Part shown: piece after piece, positions 1-6,400 of the stretch
How positions within the stretch are numbered: the first letter of the stretch is position 1
How the letters are laid out: the number at the start of each line of letters is the position of its first letter
Assembly: GCA_937926145.1 (NCBI GenBank)
Contig: CALANW010000153.1
Coordinates: forward strand, 1 to 7,729
Length of the DNA stretch: 7,729 nt
Reading direction: 5' to 3'
DNA from: an uncultured Ruminococcus sp.
GTDB taxonomy: Bacteria; Bacillota; Clostridia; Oscillospirales; Ruminococcaceae
Position numbers and translations under genes: made by a program
Notes under the pieces: model-generated
Told to the model about the DNA's origin: nothing
Databases searched by the model: none
What the model saw: the letters and a program-made list of their open reading frames with translations, nothing else

Positions 1-37
1 ATACTGGGTCACATACAACATCAGTGCAGATATACAT
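1..37 (-). CDS. 5' end of an unidentified gene, cut by the window edge
   Basis: Only the first 12 codons are inside the window, reading MYICTDVVCDPV, with no stop before the edge. The start is well supported: an AAGGAGAT ribosome binding site lies at 44-51, six bases before the ATG, and a consensus promoter lies further upstream at 95-123. The gene is divergent from cysK and shares a 350-base intergenic region with it. Two cysteines occur in the first nine residues, but this is too short to assign a family. It does not resemble the start of an Rrf2 regulator, so it is probably not the regulator of cysK. The existence of a gene is likely; its function is unknown. Confidence 0.65.
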   Translation of the reverse strand, partial: MYICTDVVCDPV

Positions 38-43
38 GATTTC

Positions 44-51
44 ATCTCCTT
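44..51 (-). promoter_or_regulatory. Ribosome binding site of the left-edge gene
   Basis: On the minus strand this reads AAGGAGAT, a near-perfect Shine-Dalgarno sequence, followed by six bases (GAAATC) and then ATG at 35-37. It is the main evidence that the truncated left-edge reading frame is a real gene. Confidence 0.75.
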
Positions 52-94
52 AAATCCCGATATACCGAACGTGTTTGTTCATTCATTTTCCCTA

Positions 95-123
95 ATTATA
101 CCCCAAAATCAAAATTTAGTCAA
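95..123 (-). promoter_or_regulatory. Sigma-A promoter of the left-edge gene
   Basis: On the minus strand a TTGACT -35 box (118-123) and a perfect TATAAT -10 box (95-100) are separated by 17 bases (101-117). Transcription would start near 88, giving a leader of about 50 bases before the ATG at 37. The match to the housekeeping consensus is 11 of 12 bases at optimal spacing. It fires away from cysK. Confidence 0.75.
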
Positions 124-283
124 CAAAATAGTAAAAGTGTTCGGGCAAACAGCGGCTTTGCTGTCGGTCATAAATATTTTTATATGGTAAAACTATTATT
201 TGTAGTCAAAATTTCACAAACTACTCTTATATTGAGCCAGTTTTTATGCATAAATCTTACAAATTATTGCAAATACCTGAAAA

Positions 284-335
284 CCTATTGACAATATAGG
301 AAATCAGTGCTATAATTCATATCAATAACATAGGA
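284..335 (+). promoter_or_regulatory. Candidate tandem operator for an Rrf2-type regulator at cysK
   Basis: CCTAT (284-288) and ATAGG (296-300) form an inverted repeat around the -35 box. In a one-base-shifted register TATTG-A-CAATA (286-296) is also a perfect palindrome. A related 16-base element at 320-335 (TATCAATAACATAGGA) matches 286-301 (TATTGACAATATAGGA) at 12 of 16 positions, 34 bp downstream and close to the expected transcription start. Two related sites covering the promoter and start suggest repression. Regulators of the Rrf2 family, such as CymR and IscR, are known to control cysteine and Fe-S genes in Firmicutes; assigning this site to that family is inference from gene identity and motif appearance. 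Confidence 0.4.
288..316 (+). promoter_or_regulatory. Perfect-consensus cysK promoter with extended -10
   Basis: TTGACA (288-293) and TATAAT (311-316) are both exact consensus hexamers separated by exactly 17 bases. TGC directly before the -10 adds an extended -10 element. Transcription should start near 323, leaving a leader of about 65 bases. So strong a promoter is usually held in check by a repressor, which fits the palindrome over its -35 box. Confidence 0.85.
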
Positions 336-372
336 TTTATAAGAAAACCAATATAACAAATCCAATAACATC

Positions 373-380
373 AAAAGGAG
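373..380 (+). promoter_or_regulatory. cysK ribosome binding site
   Basis: AAAAGGAG lies eight bases upstream of the ATG at 389. It fixes the cysK start, which also agrees with the usual N-terminus of the family. Confidence 0.8.
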
Positions 381-388
381 TAATTATT

Positions 389-1318
389 ATGAACGTTTAT
401 TCAAGTGTAACAGAACTTATCGGCAAGACACCTCTTCTCGAAGTAAAGAAGATCGAAAAGGCTAAGGAGCTTGATGCTAAGATCCTTGTAAAGCTCGAAC
501 TTTTCAACCCTGCAGGAAGCGCAAAGGACCGTATCGCAAAGGCTATGGTCGATGATGCAGAGCAGAAGGGACTTCTCAAAGAGGGCAGCGTTATTATCGA
601 ACCTACAAGCGGCAACACAGGTATCGGACTTTCCGCTATCGCAGCTGCAAGAGGCTACCGTATCATCATTGTAATGCCCGAAACAATGAGCATCGAGCGC
701 CGCAACCTTATGAAAGCTTACGGTGCAGAGCTTGTACTTACCGAGGGTGCAAAGGGAATGAAGGGCGCTATCGCAAAAGCTGAAGAACTTGCAAAGGAAA
801 TTCCTAACAGCTTTATCCCGTCCCAGTTCACAAACCCTGCAAACCCTGCTATCCACGAAAAGACAACTGGTGTTGAAATTTACAATGACACCGACGGAAA
901 TGTTGATATCTTCGTTGCAGGCGTAGGCACAGGCGGAACAGTCAGCGGCGTTGGTAAGTACCTCAAGAGCAAGAATCCTAACGTAAAGGTAGTTGCAGTT
1001 GAACCTGCAGGCTCACCTGTACTTTCCAAGGGCGTTGCAGGCTCGCACAAAATTCAGGGTATCGGCGCAGGCTTCGTTCCTGAAACACTCGACACAAAGA
1101 TCTATGACGAGATCATCACAGTTGAGAACGAAGATGCTTTTGAAACAGGCAGACTTATCGCAAGAACAGAGGGCGTTCTCGTAGGTATCTCCTCGGGCGC
1201 AGCACTCTGGGCAGCTATACAGCTCGCAAAGCGTCCCGAAAACAAGGGCAAGACTATCGTTGCACTTCTCCCCGACACCGGTGAAAGATATCTCTCCACT
1301 GCAATGTTCGCAGAATAA
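389..1318 (+). CDS. cysK: Cysteine synthase (O-acetylserine sulfhydrylase)
   Basis: This cytoplasmic PLP enzyme makes L-cysteine and acetate from O-acetyl-L-serine and sulfide, the last step of cysteine biosynthesis. The 309-residue length is normal for CysK. The fold-type II hallmarks are intact: PAGSAKDR at 41-48 with the Schiff-base lysine K46, the substrate loop TSGNTG at 73-78, the phosphate-binding GTGGT at 180-184, and GISSGAA at 266-272 that contacts the pyridine nitrogen. IGKTPLLEV near the N-terminus is also typical. The gene is monocistronic, driven by a consensus promoter with a possible repressor site and closed by the hairpin at 1367-1406. CysM-type or O-phosphoserine-using paralogues share these motifs, so exact substrate preference is inferred. 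Base composition is visibly more GC-rich than in the operon on the right. Confidence 0.95.
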   Translation: MNVYSSVTELIGKTPLLEVKKIEKAKELDAKILVKLELFNPAGSAKDRIAKAMVDDAEQKGLLKEGSVIIEPTSGNTGIGLSAIAAARGYRIIIVMPETMSIERRNLMKAYGAELVLTEGAKGMKGAIAKAEELAKEIPNSFIPSQFTNPANPAIHEKTTGVEIYNDTDGNVDIFVAGVGTGGTVSGVGKYLKSKNPNVKVVAVEPAGSPVLSKGVAGSHKIQGIGAGFVPETLDTKIYDEIITVENEDAFETGRLIARTEGVLVGISSGAALWAAIQLAKRPENKGKTIVALLPDTGERYLSTAMFAE

Positions 1319-1366
1319 TTCATACAACTCCTCACCTCTCCTAAAATTTTCATTTGATAAAATAAA

Positions 1367-1406
1367 CAGCGCCGCACAAACTCGTAAAAGGGTCTGTGCG
1401 GCGCTG
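1367..1406. terminator. Bidirectional intrinsic terminator shared by cysK and spoVT
   Basis: CAGCGCCGCACA (1367-1378) pairs perfectly over 12 bp with TGTGCGGCGCTG (1395-1406) around a 16-base loop. On the plus strand the stem is followed by AATTTTTAT. On the minus strand it is followed by TTTATTTTATC. The hairpin lies 48 bases after the cysK stop and 19 bases after the spoVT stop, so it can end both convergent transcripts. Confidence 0.9.
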
Positions 1407-1425
1407 AATTTTTATGAGAAAGGAG

Positions 1426-1968
1426 TCAGTCCTCGATTTGCTTGCCGAGAAACTGAGCTGCGGCTTGGATAAGGTTCTGCTGAACTTCGTTCGCAACGGC
1501 ACTGTCGTTAGGTGCAAGAAAAGCAACCGCGCCTGTAACATCGCCCGATGCAAGGATAGGGGAGCAGGCGAGAGCAGCCTGATCGACGCCCTCAACGGGA
1601 AAGACCTTGGCGTCTGCACTTGACGAGCGGATATAGTTCTTGCGGCTTTCGAGATATTCCTCCAAAGCTCGGGAAACACGGCGTTCACTGAATTCCTTCT
1701 TCTGCACGCCAGCAACCGCAACAACATGGTCACGGTCAAAAACAACGGTCGGGCAGTTCGCAAGACGTGTCATAACTTCGGCGACCTGCGAAGCCGAGTT
1801 CGCCATCTCGTTTATGGCTGAATATTTTTTGAAAATGACCTCACCGTCCGCACTTGTGTAGATCTCCAACGGGTCGCCTTCATGGATACGCATGGTACGG
1901 CGAATTTCCTTTGGGATAACAACACGTCCGAGGTCATCTATTCTTCTGACGATTCCTGTAGCTTTCAT
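1426..1968 (-). CDS. spoVT: Stage V sporulation protein T, AbrB-type regulator with GAF domain
   Basis: SpoVT is a DNA-binding transcription factor that in Bacillus modulates the sigma-G forespore regulon and spore-coat and germination properties. Residues 1-50 are the swapped-hairpin SpoVT-AbrB domain. The opening MKATGIVRRIDDLGRVVIP and the segment EGDPLEIY are close to the Bacillus protein as I recall it. Residues from about 55 to 178 match the C-terminal GAF-like domain, with CPTVVFDRDHVVAVAGV and GAVAFLAP as core strands. The 180-residue length is close to the 178 of B. subtilis SpoVT, and the presence of the GAF half separates it from the short AbrB proteins. The start is set by the family N-terminus and a GGAGGA ribosome binding site. 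Its presence hints at a sporulating lineage, although the gene also persists in relatives that rarely sporulate. Confidence 0.92.
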   Translation of the reverse strand: MKATGIVRRIDDLGRVVIPKEIRRTMRIHEGDPLEIYTSADGEVIFKKYSAINEMANSASQVAEVMTRLANCPTVVFDRDHVVAVAGVQKKEFSERRVSRALEEYLESRKNYIRSSSADAKVFPVEGVDQAALACSPILASGDVTGAVAFLAPNDSAVANEVQQNLIQAAAQFLGKQIED

Positions 1969-1975
1969 TCTATTT

Positions 1976-1981
1976 TCCTCC
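1976..1981 (-). promoter_or_regulatory. spoVT ribosome binding site
   Basis: On the minus strand this reads GGAGGA, seven bases before the ATG. It confirms the start predicted from the conserved AbrB N-terminus. Confidence 0.8.
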
Positions 1982-2004
1982 GATTGATATTACGAAATAT
2001 TTTG

Positions 2005-2027
2005 CTGACGATCTTTGCAACCGTCAG
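2005..2027 (-). other. Small inverted repeat in the spoVT leader
   Basis: CTGACG (2005-2010) and CGTCAG (2022-2027) form a 6-bp perfect inverted repeat with an 11-base spacer. It lies 36 bases upstream of the spoVT start codon, between the start and the possible promoter. It could be a leader hairpin or a protein-binding site such as an autoregulatory operator. There is no U-run, so it is not an intrinsic terminator. Confidence 0.35.
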
Positions 2028-2046
2028 TGATAAGACTTTGTGAATA

Positions 2047-2076
2047 TAGTTTTTGTATCGCAGGCAGGTTTATTCA
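2047..2076 (-). promoter_or_regulatory. Possible sigma-G-like promoter of spoVT
   Basis: On the minus strand TGAATA (2071-2076) matches the Bacillus sigma-G -35 consensus exactly. After a 17-base spacer comes AAAACTA (2047-2053), matching the -10 consensus CATACTA at five of seven positions. B. subtilis spoVT is sigma-G dependent, which makes this placement attractive, but in AT-rich sequence such matches occur by chance. No good sigma-A promoter was seen in the same interval. Confidence 0.3.
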
Positions 2077-2441
2077 CTTGATTTTGAAATTTTATTAGGG
2101 AAAATTTGGGCGAAATTTGGCGGAAAGAATAAATTTAAGTCGGAGATTCAGGTTTTTAAATTTAAAAATTCAGTTGTATATCTGAGATCTTTCAAACATT
2201 ATATATGTTAAAAAACAAAAGCATTATTCAGGAAAATATGATTTTTTAATAAACAATGCACTTATGCCAAAGTTCTGTTTTTACGGAAAAGAAGGAAGCA
2301 GCGGAGTAGAATCGGCTAACGTACAAGTAACACGATTGTTTGACAGTGATCGATTTAAATCTCTGATTAGGTGTTAAATGATTGATCGTAAATGAATTGT
2401 CGGCATTTTGGGCAACAATGTATTGCAGCTTTAATTGGAAA

Positions 2442-3644
2442 TTATTTTGTTTTGTCTAATTCAAACATTGTTATAGATGAAATAGTCGCAGCTGCAGCCA
2501 TTCCATAAGAAGCTCCACTCGTACCAAAAAACTTTATAAAAAAATATGTGCATATTATTCCTGCAAGCAGTCCTGCTGTTTGACCTAAAATCATAATACG
2601 AAAGTGTCTCATTATTGTTTTCAATGTACAAATAAAAAACATTATGCAATAGGAACAAACACTTATTATTGAGGGAAAGATCAGTTTTTTATACTGCTTT
2701 ATTTCTTCACCGAATATCAGAGCCAGTAAAGATATCCCCCACGTCTGCATTATCAATGTGAAAAAAACTATCAAAAGAAGAAAAACACAGAGTATTTTCT
2801 TTGAAAGTCGGTTTATTTCGGCCATTTTTCCACAGTTATGCAGTTTTGAAAATTTTATAATAAAAGGTGTATATATGTATTGAAAAGCTCCCTGGAGTAT
2901 TTGTGCTATGGAAAAAATCGATGAATATGCTCCCAGACACGCCTCATCATACTCTATAGAAAGTGCATACTTTGGCATATTCAGGATCACAGAAGTCAGA
3001 AGAAGATGCAAAAGCAGCGGCATTGTTTCAAATGCAAGTTCTCCGCATCTGATTAATCTGACATCTGCTTTCAGTCCGCATATTTTCACGGTCAGTGGAA
3101 GTTCGAGAAAAAGATTTACAGTAATGGCTGACAATGCCATTGCTGCAAGAGCATAATTCAGTGAAGACATAACGAAAAAAATAAGTGCAAAAGCAGTTGT
3201 TGTTATAAATGCCTTTGAAGTAAGACACATTCCGGATATATCCAGTCTGTCTTTTTTCTGTATTGCTCCATGAAAAAGGTCGGAAAACCCTTCAGATATA
3301 CGAAAGATCATATACCAGAAAATAGTTGTAAAAACATTTGAAGCGTATCTGTTCAAAACTGCAAATATCATACACGCTGCAATAGAAATAACACAGGTGA
3401 CAATTCTGAGCCCGATATAATCTGCAAAAGAATATTTGTTGTTTTCATCGGAGATCTAAAAGTTTCTTATTCCAAAATAGGATATTGTTCTGAATATCAG
3501 CGATAACGACATTGCAATGGCTAATATTCCTGCGTTGTTAAGTCCTGATGACCTTGCAACGATAACGGTTATTAGCCATTGTAAGCCATCATAGGCGGTA
3601 TTTCCAACTGCATTCCAAATAAAGTTCTTACTTATTTGTTTCAT
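2442..3644 (-). pseudogene. Wzx-type polysaccharide flippase broken by an in-frame amber codon
   Basis: Proteins of this MATE/PST-related family move lipid-linked glycan units across the cytoplasmic membrane. From the ATG at 3644 the frame runs 62 codons, meets TAG at 3456-3458 (codon 63), then continues in the same frame for 337 more codons to TAA. Together the 400 codons encode about twelve hydrophobic segments, the normal number for Wzx. The N-terminus (FIWNAVGN, then a hydrophobic stretch with IVARSSGL) is typical. Around the stop the protein reads GIRNF-stop-ISDENNKYSFADYIGLR; relatives, as I recall them, carry glutamine there, so CAG to TAG is the likely single change. An isolated downstream start at 3371 would lack the first membrane segments. 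The gene overlaps the kinase gene by 17 bases, with a weak AAGG ribosome binding site inside it, suggesting coupled translation. The break could be real, a strain variant or a base-call error. Confidence 0.75.
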
Positions 3645-6384
3645 TGACTGTGACCTTAAGCTTTCGTTTATTTAATTTATAGATACCTGACATCTTCCAC
3701 CATATCATAATTCCTATATTTACAGCAAGTATTGGAAAAAATGCAGCATAAACAGAAAAATGCCATACGATCAAGCTTAATTCGGTTATTGTCATAAACG
3801 AAAGATACATTATTGCACTGACACTTTGGTTCGTACAATAATGTGCAAATGTCGGGCGTTCTGCTTTTCTGATCTCATAGATGGGTATTCCTTTTTCAAA
3901 CTGAATGATTGCAAAGTTATAGATACCACGTGCGAATGAAGATTTACTCAGCAGTGATTCATCAGTATATTCGGTAAATTTTTCGGATATAAATTTCCCA
4001 TCATCGGAGAAAACCGTAAAAAGAAGTTCCTTGATTTTATGATAAAAATCTTTGCTCATCGCAGTTGGAACAACTGTCAGCAGAATATAAATTATCATTC
4101 CGAAATAGAGACTTGAATTTTTAGGGAAAAAAGATGGGATCCTGAAATAATTATTTGGCAGGATCGGAAAAAAATCAAATATTACGGTGAGTATATTCAC
4201 ACCTGCAAAAGATTTTGCGATAACATCGATCGTTCCCCATATATTACACCTTGTTTTGTATTCATTGTATATTATTAGGCGTTCACATTCAGGACTGAGC
4301 TTATCGTTTTTGTCCACTTTATCCGATGGACTTTTAAAGCTGTATATTTCGTAAAAGCTTCTTTTTTTGCTTTTATCCGTTCCACCAAATTGTGTATTAT
4401 ATATGTTTTGGCTCATTTTAAAACTGTATTTGTAATCAATAATAAAAACTGTCATAATTATAAATGAATACAGCGCAATAAGAAACGGAAAGCTGCTGAT
4501 AATGAATGAGATCACTGCCGTCACCATGCCGCATGATATCGCAGAGATCCCGAGTATAAGCCTGAATCTGTGTCGTTTATCTTCCATATTTGAGATGAAA
4601 TCAGATGCAGCGATCTCAAATGTTTGCTGATTGTTTTCATTGCCGGCAAAGAAAGAAGCCTCCTTATAGTGTTTATAGCAGTATTTGCGCGAAATGCTGA
4701 AAACAGCCTCTTTGCTTGCTTGGCCGAATGTCATTGATTTTAGAATAAAGATCGCAGCTGTCAATATTATGATAGGAATACCGAACGCTTTTGATACGAA
4801 TACATACATTGAAACAGATGCAATAAGTGCTGTAACTGAAATATACAGTAGGGTCTGACAAAATAATCTTAAAGAACGGCTTGCTTTTTTTAATTTTGTC
4901 ATTTTATTATAAAGTTCTGTTTTTTCTTCTTGATTGAACATTTGCTGCTGTTCTTTTTTCATTGTGTAAATATGCTCACTGTTTATATCATTGTTGCAGC
5001 ATGTGCTTGAAATAAGCACATGTATATCAAGGCTCTCTAAAAATTCTGCGGAAAAGCTGTCGGGTGTATCATAAGCATCTATGATGAGCAAAAGCTGCTC
5101 ATCATATTTTTTCAGACGATTAAACTTTATCTCAAAAAGTTGTTCTTTATCGCTGTATTCTTCATCATTGATTCCAAAAAAATTTATTTTTGCGACAGTG
5201 TCCTTTATATTTTCTTTATAATCTGCCCATATAACAGTAGGATAAAAGCTGCCGAAACCCAAAGCATAATTTTTTACGAAATCAGTTTTTCCGCTTCCAT
5301 GAAGTCCCTGCACAAAAACATAATGCTGATTTAAAAGCTTTTGTCTGATCGAGTACAGTTCATCGCTATATTCTATATATCCGCTTACCGGAGAAGGTAT
5401 GTAACTGCTTTCAGCATAGCTGCTGTTCGGGTCTGACAATTCTGTCAGCTCTGTCAACATTGATATAAGTTCATCCGTACTGCATCTTTTTATAGGATTT
5501 CCGGGACTGCATCTGCTCCATATTTTAAGTACCATGGCTGCAGCACATGGATTTGCACATTTAAGAACAGAAGAGCCGGAAATAACATCTTCAGAATTTG
5601 AATATCCTGTCGAGTATTGTCCCGAGTAGTAATTATCACCGAAAATAAATCTGTGAAGCATTGAACCAATCGAAAAAACATCGACCTTTTCCGAATACAG
5701 CTTTTCAAATCCATTTACGATCTCCGGAGCAGCACCTTCGGAAAACATGATCGTCTGACCTTGAAGATTTTCCTTTTTAAAAACAGTATCCGTATCGAAA
5801 AAGGCAATATTATCTGTCTTTTGTGAATACAGAATATTTTCAGGTTTTATATCAAAATTTATATATCCCTTTTTATGAAATTCATTGACTGCCACTGCCG
5901 TCTTCAGACATATCTTGGCAATGAGATGCAGATCGTCCGAGCCACATAAATTTACTGTATCCAAACTGTCAGATGGCATCCACTGCGTAATAAGATACTG
6001 TGCAGGTGTATCTACTGCCATTCCTGCAAATTTTCCGAGCGGACAAACTGTATAACATCCTGTATCATCGGAATATGCCATATCCCATAAAAGTTCAAGT
6101 GATTTATCAAATCTGGTACAGACTTCCATATATTTTTCACATATATCATTACCGATGATAAGCTGATTATTTGCATCGCGCTCAATACCAGTGATGTTAT
6201 CGGGATATAACTCTTTTAGTCTGTATTTGCACACAAATCCACTGCCGACCGCTTTTGCTTCATATACAATGCAGCTTCCTCCCTCGCCCAATGGTGATGA
6301 AGTGATCTCAAGATCGAGTGGATCGCCGTTTCGCAGATCTTTTAATGTTATCTTATCACCTGTTGATAATATTTTTCTTCCCAC
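3628..6384 (-). CDS. Membrane-anchored Ser/Thr kinase fused to a P-loop (STAND-like) NTPase
   Basis: This 918-residue protein has three parts. Residues 27-315 are a protein kinase domain: glycine loop GEGGSCIV (33-40), likely ATP lysine K57 in RLKELYP (or K53), catalytic loop NFDIKPEN (176-183) with D178 and N183, metal-binding D197 in FFDTD, APE at 219-221 and DVFSIG at 235-240. HRD is replaced by NFD and DFG by DTD, so it is a non-RD, divergent kinase that still has the essential residues. Residues 340-480 hold a Walker A, GLHGSGKT (360-367), a Walker B, LLLIIDAYD (431-439), and a sensor-like VLISS (456-460), the layout of STAND NTPases, but no winged-helix or repeat domain follows. Residues 509-897 contain about eight membrane segments in four pairs (near 509-550, 607-650, 717-777, 854-897). 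No signal peptide is seen, so kinase and NTPase are expected in the cytoplasm. The start is GTG; an in-frame stop lies just upstream and no earlier start exists. Targets are unknown. Confidence 0.85.
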   Translation of the reverse strand: MGRKILSTGDKITLKDLRNGDPLDLEITSSPLGEGGSCIVYEAKAVGSGFVCKYRLKELYPDNITGIERDANNQLIIGNDICEKYMEVCTRFDKSLELLWDMAYSDDTGCYTVCPLGKFAGMAVDTPAQYLITQWMPSDSLDTVNLCGSDDLHLIAKICLKTAVAVNEFHKKGYINFDIKPENILYSQKTDNIAFFDTDTVFKKENLQGQTIMFSEGAAPEIVNGFEKLYSEKVDVFSIGSMLHRFIFGDNYYSGQYSTGYSNSEDVISGSSVLKCANPCAAAMVLKIWSRCSPGNPIKRCSTDELISMLTELTELSDPNSSYAESSYIPSPVSGYIEYSDELYSIRQKLLNQHYVFVQGLHGSGKTDFVKNYALGFGSFYPTVIWADYKENIKDTVAKINFFGINDEEYSDKEQLFEIKFNRLKKYDEQLLLIIDAYDTPDSFSAEFLESLDIHVLISSTCCNNDINSEHIYTMKKEQQQMFNQEEKTELYNKMTKLKKASRSLRLFCQTLLYISVTALIASVSMYVFVSKAFGIPIIILTAAIFILKSMTFGQASKEAVFSISRKYCYKHYKEASFFAGNENNQQTFEIAASDFISNMEDKRHRFRLILGISAISCGMVTAVISFIISSFPFLIALYSFIIMTVFIIDYKYSFKMSQNIYNTQFGGTDKSKKRSFYEIYSFKSPSDKVDKNDKLSPECERLIIYNEYKTRCNIWGTIDVIAKSFAGVNILTVIFDFFPILPNNYFRIPSFFPKNSSLYFGMIIYILLTVVPTAMSKDFYHKIKELLFTVFSDDGKFISEKFTEYTDESLLSKSSFARGIYNFAIIQFEKGIPIYEIRKAERPTFAHYCTNQSVSAIMYLSFMTITELSLIVWHFSVYAAFFPILAVNIGIMIWWKMSGIYKLNKRKLKVTVNETNK

Positions 6385-6400
6385 AAAATTCCCAACCTTA
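6382..6400 (-). promoter_or_regulatory. GTG start and stop-overlapping ribosome binding site of the kinase gene
   Basis: On the minus strand the upstream gene's stop codon runs into a weak Shine-Dalgarno as TAAGG (6396-6400), followed eleven bases later by GTG (6382-6384). Because the start is weak and the stop overlaps the ribosome site, kinase translation probably depends on ribosomes finishing the 418-residue protein. This would keep the two products in a fixed ratio. Confidence 0.55.

Larger units (their letters stand above)
38..388. other. Divergent intergenic region between the left-edge gene and cysK
   Basis: This 351-base AT-rich spacer holds the minus-strand promoter at 95-123, the plus-strand cysK promoter at 288-316 with its candidate operators, and the two ribosome binding sites. 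The stretch between the promoters (about 124-283) shows only a weak 5-bp inverted repeat, ACAGC (149-153) and GCTGT (160-164), with a six-base loop. I see no small gene or convincing RNA structure there. Confidence 0.7.
1969..2441. other. AT-rich spacer between spoVT and the kinase operon
   Basis: This 473-base stretch contains the spoVT leader and candidate promoter at its left end. Further right are a 16-bp perfect palindrome of only A and T (2153-2168) and a 10-bp palindrome GATTTAAATC (2352-2361). A weak minus-strand stem pairs GCATT with AATGC (2255-2259 against 2221-2225) and is followed by a T-rich tract, a poor candidate for a terminator of the operon. A 37-codon plus-strand frame at 2264-2377 has no ribosome binding site. 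I see no convincing gene, tRNA or repeat array here. Confidence 0.55.

Noticed and set aside
149..164. ACAGC/GCTGT inverted repeat as a terminator or riboswitch
   Set aside because: The stem is only 5 bp with no T-run and no surrounding conserved structure that I recognise.
401..856. 151-codon minus-strand frame opposite cysK
   Set aside because: It is antisense to a confident cysK gene, is rich in cysteine and serine, as expected for a shadow frame, and has no family match.
1350..1763. 137-codon minus-strand frame overlapping spoVT in another frame
   Set aside because: It lies inside spoVT and runs through the terminator hairpin. It is a compositional shadow of a well-recognised gene.
2153..2168. 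16-bp perfect palindrome as an operator
   Set aside because: It consists only of A and T in an AT-rich spacer, where such palindromes arise easily, and no adjacent promoter supports a function.
2264..2377. 37-codon plus-strand frame starting MPKFCFYGKEG in the spacer
   Set aside because: There is no ribosome binding site and no recognisable family. A frame this short is expected by chance, although a gene remnant cannot be excluded.
3456..3458. TAG as a reassigned sense codon (glutamine)
   Set aside because: The complete genes here end in TAA or TGA and none uses TAG, but five genes are too few to argue for recoding. A single mutation is simpler.
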